Below are positions 61,202 through 64,000 of a stretch of 64,000 bases of DNA, piece by piece. Both the position numbers and the translations under genes were made by a program. Origin of the DNA: Branchiostoma floridae. Its lineage: Eukaryota > Chordata > Leptocardii > Amphioxiformes > Branchiostomatidae. The notes beneath the pieces were generated by a model. That model saw only the letters and a program-made list of their open reading frames with translations. It was not told the DNA's origin and made no database searches. The stretch covers positions 24,528,602 to 24,592,601 of the forward strand of contig NC_049980.1 of assembly GCF_000003815.2 (NCBI RefSeq), written 5' to 3'. How positions within the stretch are numbered: position 1 is the first letter of the stretch; the number at the start of each line of letters is the position of its first letter.

Positions 61202-61574
61202 GCAGAGACCGACAAGGTTAAAAGACCTACAAAGAGAAGATCAGACGAAGGAGTAGGTGGTCACCAGAGACTAACCAACAGCAAGGCCTGGTCGTCGGCG
61301 TCCCGCAATGTGTCGTCGGACCACTCAGGGAAACGACTTCGGTTCAACCCGCCGCACCACGCCGTCAGCACACCGCAGACGCCCCGGTCAAAGAGAGTAA
61401 CAACTCTTAACAACCATAGGAAAGCTATGGATGCTGCTAAACTCGGTAACACACTTCTTAATTGTGGACAACATCATAATGCCCTAAAGCACTTCAATAC
61501 AGCGGTGGAGCTGTGCCCAACTTTCTCCAGTTTCTACTCTGGGCGGTGTGAATGTTACGCTGGCGGAAGCTAAA

Positions 61575-62086
61575 NNNNNNNNNNNNNNNNNNNNNNNNNN
61601 NNNNNNNNNNNNNNNNNNNNNNNNNNNNNNNNNNNNNNNNNNNNNNNNNNNNNNNNNNNNNNNNNNNNNNNNNNNNNNNNNNNNNNNNNNNNNNNNNNNN
61701 NNNNNNNNNNNNNNNNNNNNNNNNNNNNNNNNNNNNNNNNNNNNNNNNNNNNNNNNNNNNNNNNNNNNNNNNNNNNNNNNNNNNNNNNNNNNNNNNNNNN
61801 NNNNNNNNNNNNNNNNNNNNNNNNNNNNNNNNNNNNNNNNNNNNNNNNNNNNNNNNNNNNNNNNNNNNNNNNNNNNNNNNNNNNNNNNNNNNNNNNNNNN
61901 NNNNNNNNNNNNNNNNNNNNNNNNNNNNNNNNNNNNNNNNNNNNNNNNNNNNNNNNNNNNNNNNNNNNNNNNNNNNNNNNNNNNNNNNNNNNNNNNNNNN
62001 NNNNNNNNNNNNNNNNNNNNNNNNNNNNNNNNNNNNNNNNNNNNNNNNNNNNNNNNNNNNNNNNNNNNNNNNNNNNNNNNNNNNNN
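61575..62086. other. Assembly gap (N run) inside DNAJC7-like copy 3
   Basis: 512 N. The distance spanned (171 codons) is close to the 175 codons between the same landmarks in copy 2, so the missing piece is probably the middle TPR region. Confidence 0.9.
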
Positions 62087-62759
62087 CAAGTCAGGAGAAT
62101 ATGAGAAGGCATACGACTTGTACACAGAGGCACTCACAATCGACCCCGAAAACAGGTTGACCAACGCCAAACTCTACAACAACAGAGCCGCAGTTTGTGT
62201 CAAGCTGGGCCGACTGAATGACGCTATTCAGGACTGCACACAAGCTATTGAGCTGGACTCATCGTACGTCAAAGCCATCTCTCGTCGGGCCACATGCTAC
62301 ATGGAGACCGAGTGCTTTGAAGAGGCCATCCGCGACTTCGAGACCCTCTACAAGCTAAACCCGACACCCGAGAACGAGAAACTTCTCCGTGAAGCCACAC
62401 AAAAACAGAAGATGAGCATGAAAACAGACTTTTACAAAATTCTCGGAGTGGAACGCTTCGCGACGGCCGACGAGATCAAGAAGGCGTACCGTAAGTTGGC
62501 ACTGAAGTGTCATCCTGACAAACACGTGGGGGCGAGCGAAGACGAGAAAATCGCCATGGAGAAGAAGTTCAAGGCGATCGGAGAGGCACACAAGACCCTG
62601 TCCGATCCTGTAGAGAGGGCAAAATACGACGAAGAACTGAGTCAAAGTTACCTAAAAGACCTTATGTCGGACAGGACAAATGCGCAAACTAAGGTCAATG
62701 TAAACACTAGATCAAGTGGTACACCATTCAAAAGTAGGTTTACTTTTCATTATGTGTAA

Positions 62760-64000
62760 TCCTTTTATTCCTGCTCAGTTAAATGTTAACGTGCTTATAA
62801 TAGGCACCTATTACTTTACCTAGCACGTAAACTTATGTATCTGCATATCAAAGATTCAACACTCTCTCTAGGCTATCTTCTCGTCACAGCGAGCTGCCGA
62901 ATAGACTCCACAGAAACACAACAAACCTCCCAGTTTATTGTAGATTCTCAACATTTATGGATAGCACATCTTCTTGTCGACTGCTAATATTCTCGTATTT
63001 TTATACATGTGTATCATGTAAGAATGGGTAAAATTCTATTTTAGCTTTATTTGAATTCAACGATTGCAGTATTTGAATGTACTATTCAAAATATAGCAAT
63101 AACTGTAACTGTTATCTGTCTCATATCAGTTGGAACATTAATCCATGACCAAATTAAACCCTTGTAAGCTTGATATTTTTATTCTGTATATATGAGATAT
63201 AGCTTAACTGCAATTCCGTAGTTTTTTTATCAATAGCTAACATTACAGACAGTTGTGTTTACACAATGCCAATAAATCGGAAAAGAGCACGACATTCACA
63301 CCCACTGTTTCGGGCAAGAATGGGGGCATCATACGGTATGGCTCGGTACTGCAATTTGACATTCAGTACCAAACTATTGTATTAATATCACCAAACAACA
63401 CACTGGAACCACTACAACACAACACAACACAACACAACATAACACCACATCACTCCACAGACCTATGCAAATACAACACACCACACCACGTCACAACATA
63501 GAATGACAACACACCACACAACACAGCACACTGCAACGATGCATGGCGACGCAACAGGCATGCTGCCATCGCACTGATGCTTCTACCATGAAATGATGTC
63601 ATAATTCCTGTCACCTGGTCAAACATTCTGCACTTTGTGGCGTTAAGGTGACGACACCGGCTGGTTGGTCATGGGTGGGAATGATATCCAAACTTCTTCA
63701 CATCCACGCGAAAGTCTTATTGAAGTGTTAGGATACCTGCTCGTATTTCATGATCTTTGTTTTAAATACCGACATGTTCTTGGCTGTGTTCTTGCTACTT
63801 GGACTGCTCAATGCTGCTCTCTAGCGACTCGGTATTAAACGACAGCGTAATATAGCACTTGGGTCACGTGACCGTTTGGGTTGACTACATAATGATATCA
63901 CTATACAGTAAAGGAATCTATGAAATATGATTGTGTTTTGTGTTTTTATCATTCATCTATAGTTTTCCGCGGCCTTTATTGGAACTGTCTATTTATGGCT
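62760..64000. other. Downstream flank of copy 3
   Basis: AT-rich. An AATAAA at 63271-63276 could end the copy 3 transcript. No further gene recognised. Confidence 0.5.
63411..63533. repeat. (CAACA)n-type simple repeat
   Basis: Starts as pure ACACA/CAACA pentamers and degrades into ACCACA-rich sequence. Low-complexity. Confidence 0.85.

Larger units (their letters stand above)
61163..62759 (+). pseudogene. DNAJC7-like TPR/J-domain gene, copy 3, intronless, broken by a deletion and a gap
   Basis: Starts at ATG 61163-61165 (AAAATGTCT) with MSTTTEQADDKENAET, then a basic extension (GKRLRFNPP, STPQTPRSKR) and the first TPR. After GRCECY about 26 bases present in copies 1 and 2 are missing, which shifts the frame into a stop. 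The shifted frame continues LAEAK just before the N run. After the gap the gene resumes in frame from [16 protein letters not shown] through the J domain ([11 protein letters not shown]) to TAA at 62757-62759, ending KSRFTFHYV. The Asn-Val tail is reduced to VNVN. Since the deletion abuts the gap, an assembly error is as likely as a true lesion. Confidence 0.8.

Noticed and set aside
63411-63533. Regularly spaced repeat resembling a CRISPR array
   Set aside because: It is a degenerate simple CAACA repeat without unique spacers, in an animal genome.

Overview
The window is animal genomic DNA with spliced genes, long AT-rich introns, transposon remnants and four runs of N (16047-16543, 40645-40959, 42614-42792, 61575-62086). 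It appears to hold one full-length Myt1/Myt1l/St18-type gene with the vertebrate seven-finger layout, so I infer an invertebrate deuterostome, most likely a cephalochordate (amphioxus) draft assembly. No search could be run, so the organism is an inference.

Layout. (1) 1-37204, minus strand: a neural C2HC zinc-finger transcription factor of the MYT1 family in at least 25 coding exons. I built the model exon by exon from splice sites, and every junction outside the sequence gap keeps the reading frame. It encodes an N-terminal extension, finger 1 (half lost in a gap), an acidic/polyQ region, fingers 2-3, the MYT1 central domain, fingers 4-7 and a C-terminal coiled coil. Its introns hold a 1.3-kb Harbinger-type transposon (25175-26477), a possible hAT-like MITE (5917-6055), a near-perfect hairpin (8519-8577) and an orphan exon-like block (30826-30932). 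(2) 37205-53440: mostly non-coding upstream and intergenic DNA with a TA-flanked MITE (38480-38670), a (TCAC)n array, a local tandem duplication, GC-rich islands that look regulatory, and one plus-strand orphan coding block with strong codon bias (about 48661-48868). (3) 53440-62760: three intronless paralogues of the DNAJC7 (TPR plus J-domain co-chaperone) family. The first (minus) has a one-base frameshift, the second (minus, 546 aa) is intact, and the third (plus) is cut by a gap and a deletion. Their 3' halves are nearly identical while their 5' halves have diverged, which suggests gene conversion. (4) 62760-64000: AT-rich flank with a CAACA-type repeat.

How the parts relate. Myt1 should be a nuclear regulator of neuronal differentiation. 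The DNAJC7-like genes should encode Hsp70/Hsp90 co-chaperones, here with unusual basic N-terminal extensions, putative KEN degrons and Asn-Val repeat tails. Two of them share a TTTAAA promoter block, and copies of a CRE plus CArG module lie upstream of both. Nothing in the sequence links Myt1 functionally to the DNAJC7-like cluster. The most novel items are the DNAJC7-like retro-cluster with its shared regulatory and conversion signals, and the Myt1 exon-level oddities: a duplicated cassette exon, microexons, an N-terminal extension, and one finger without the usual intron.
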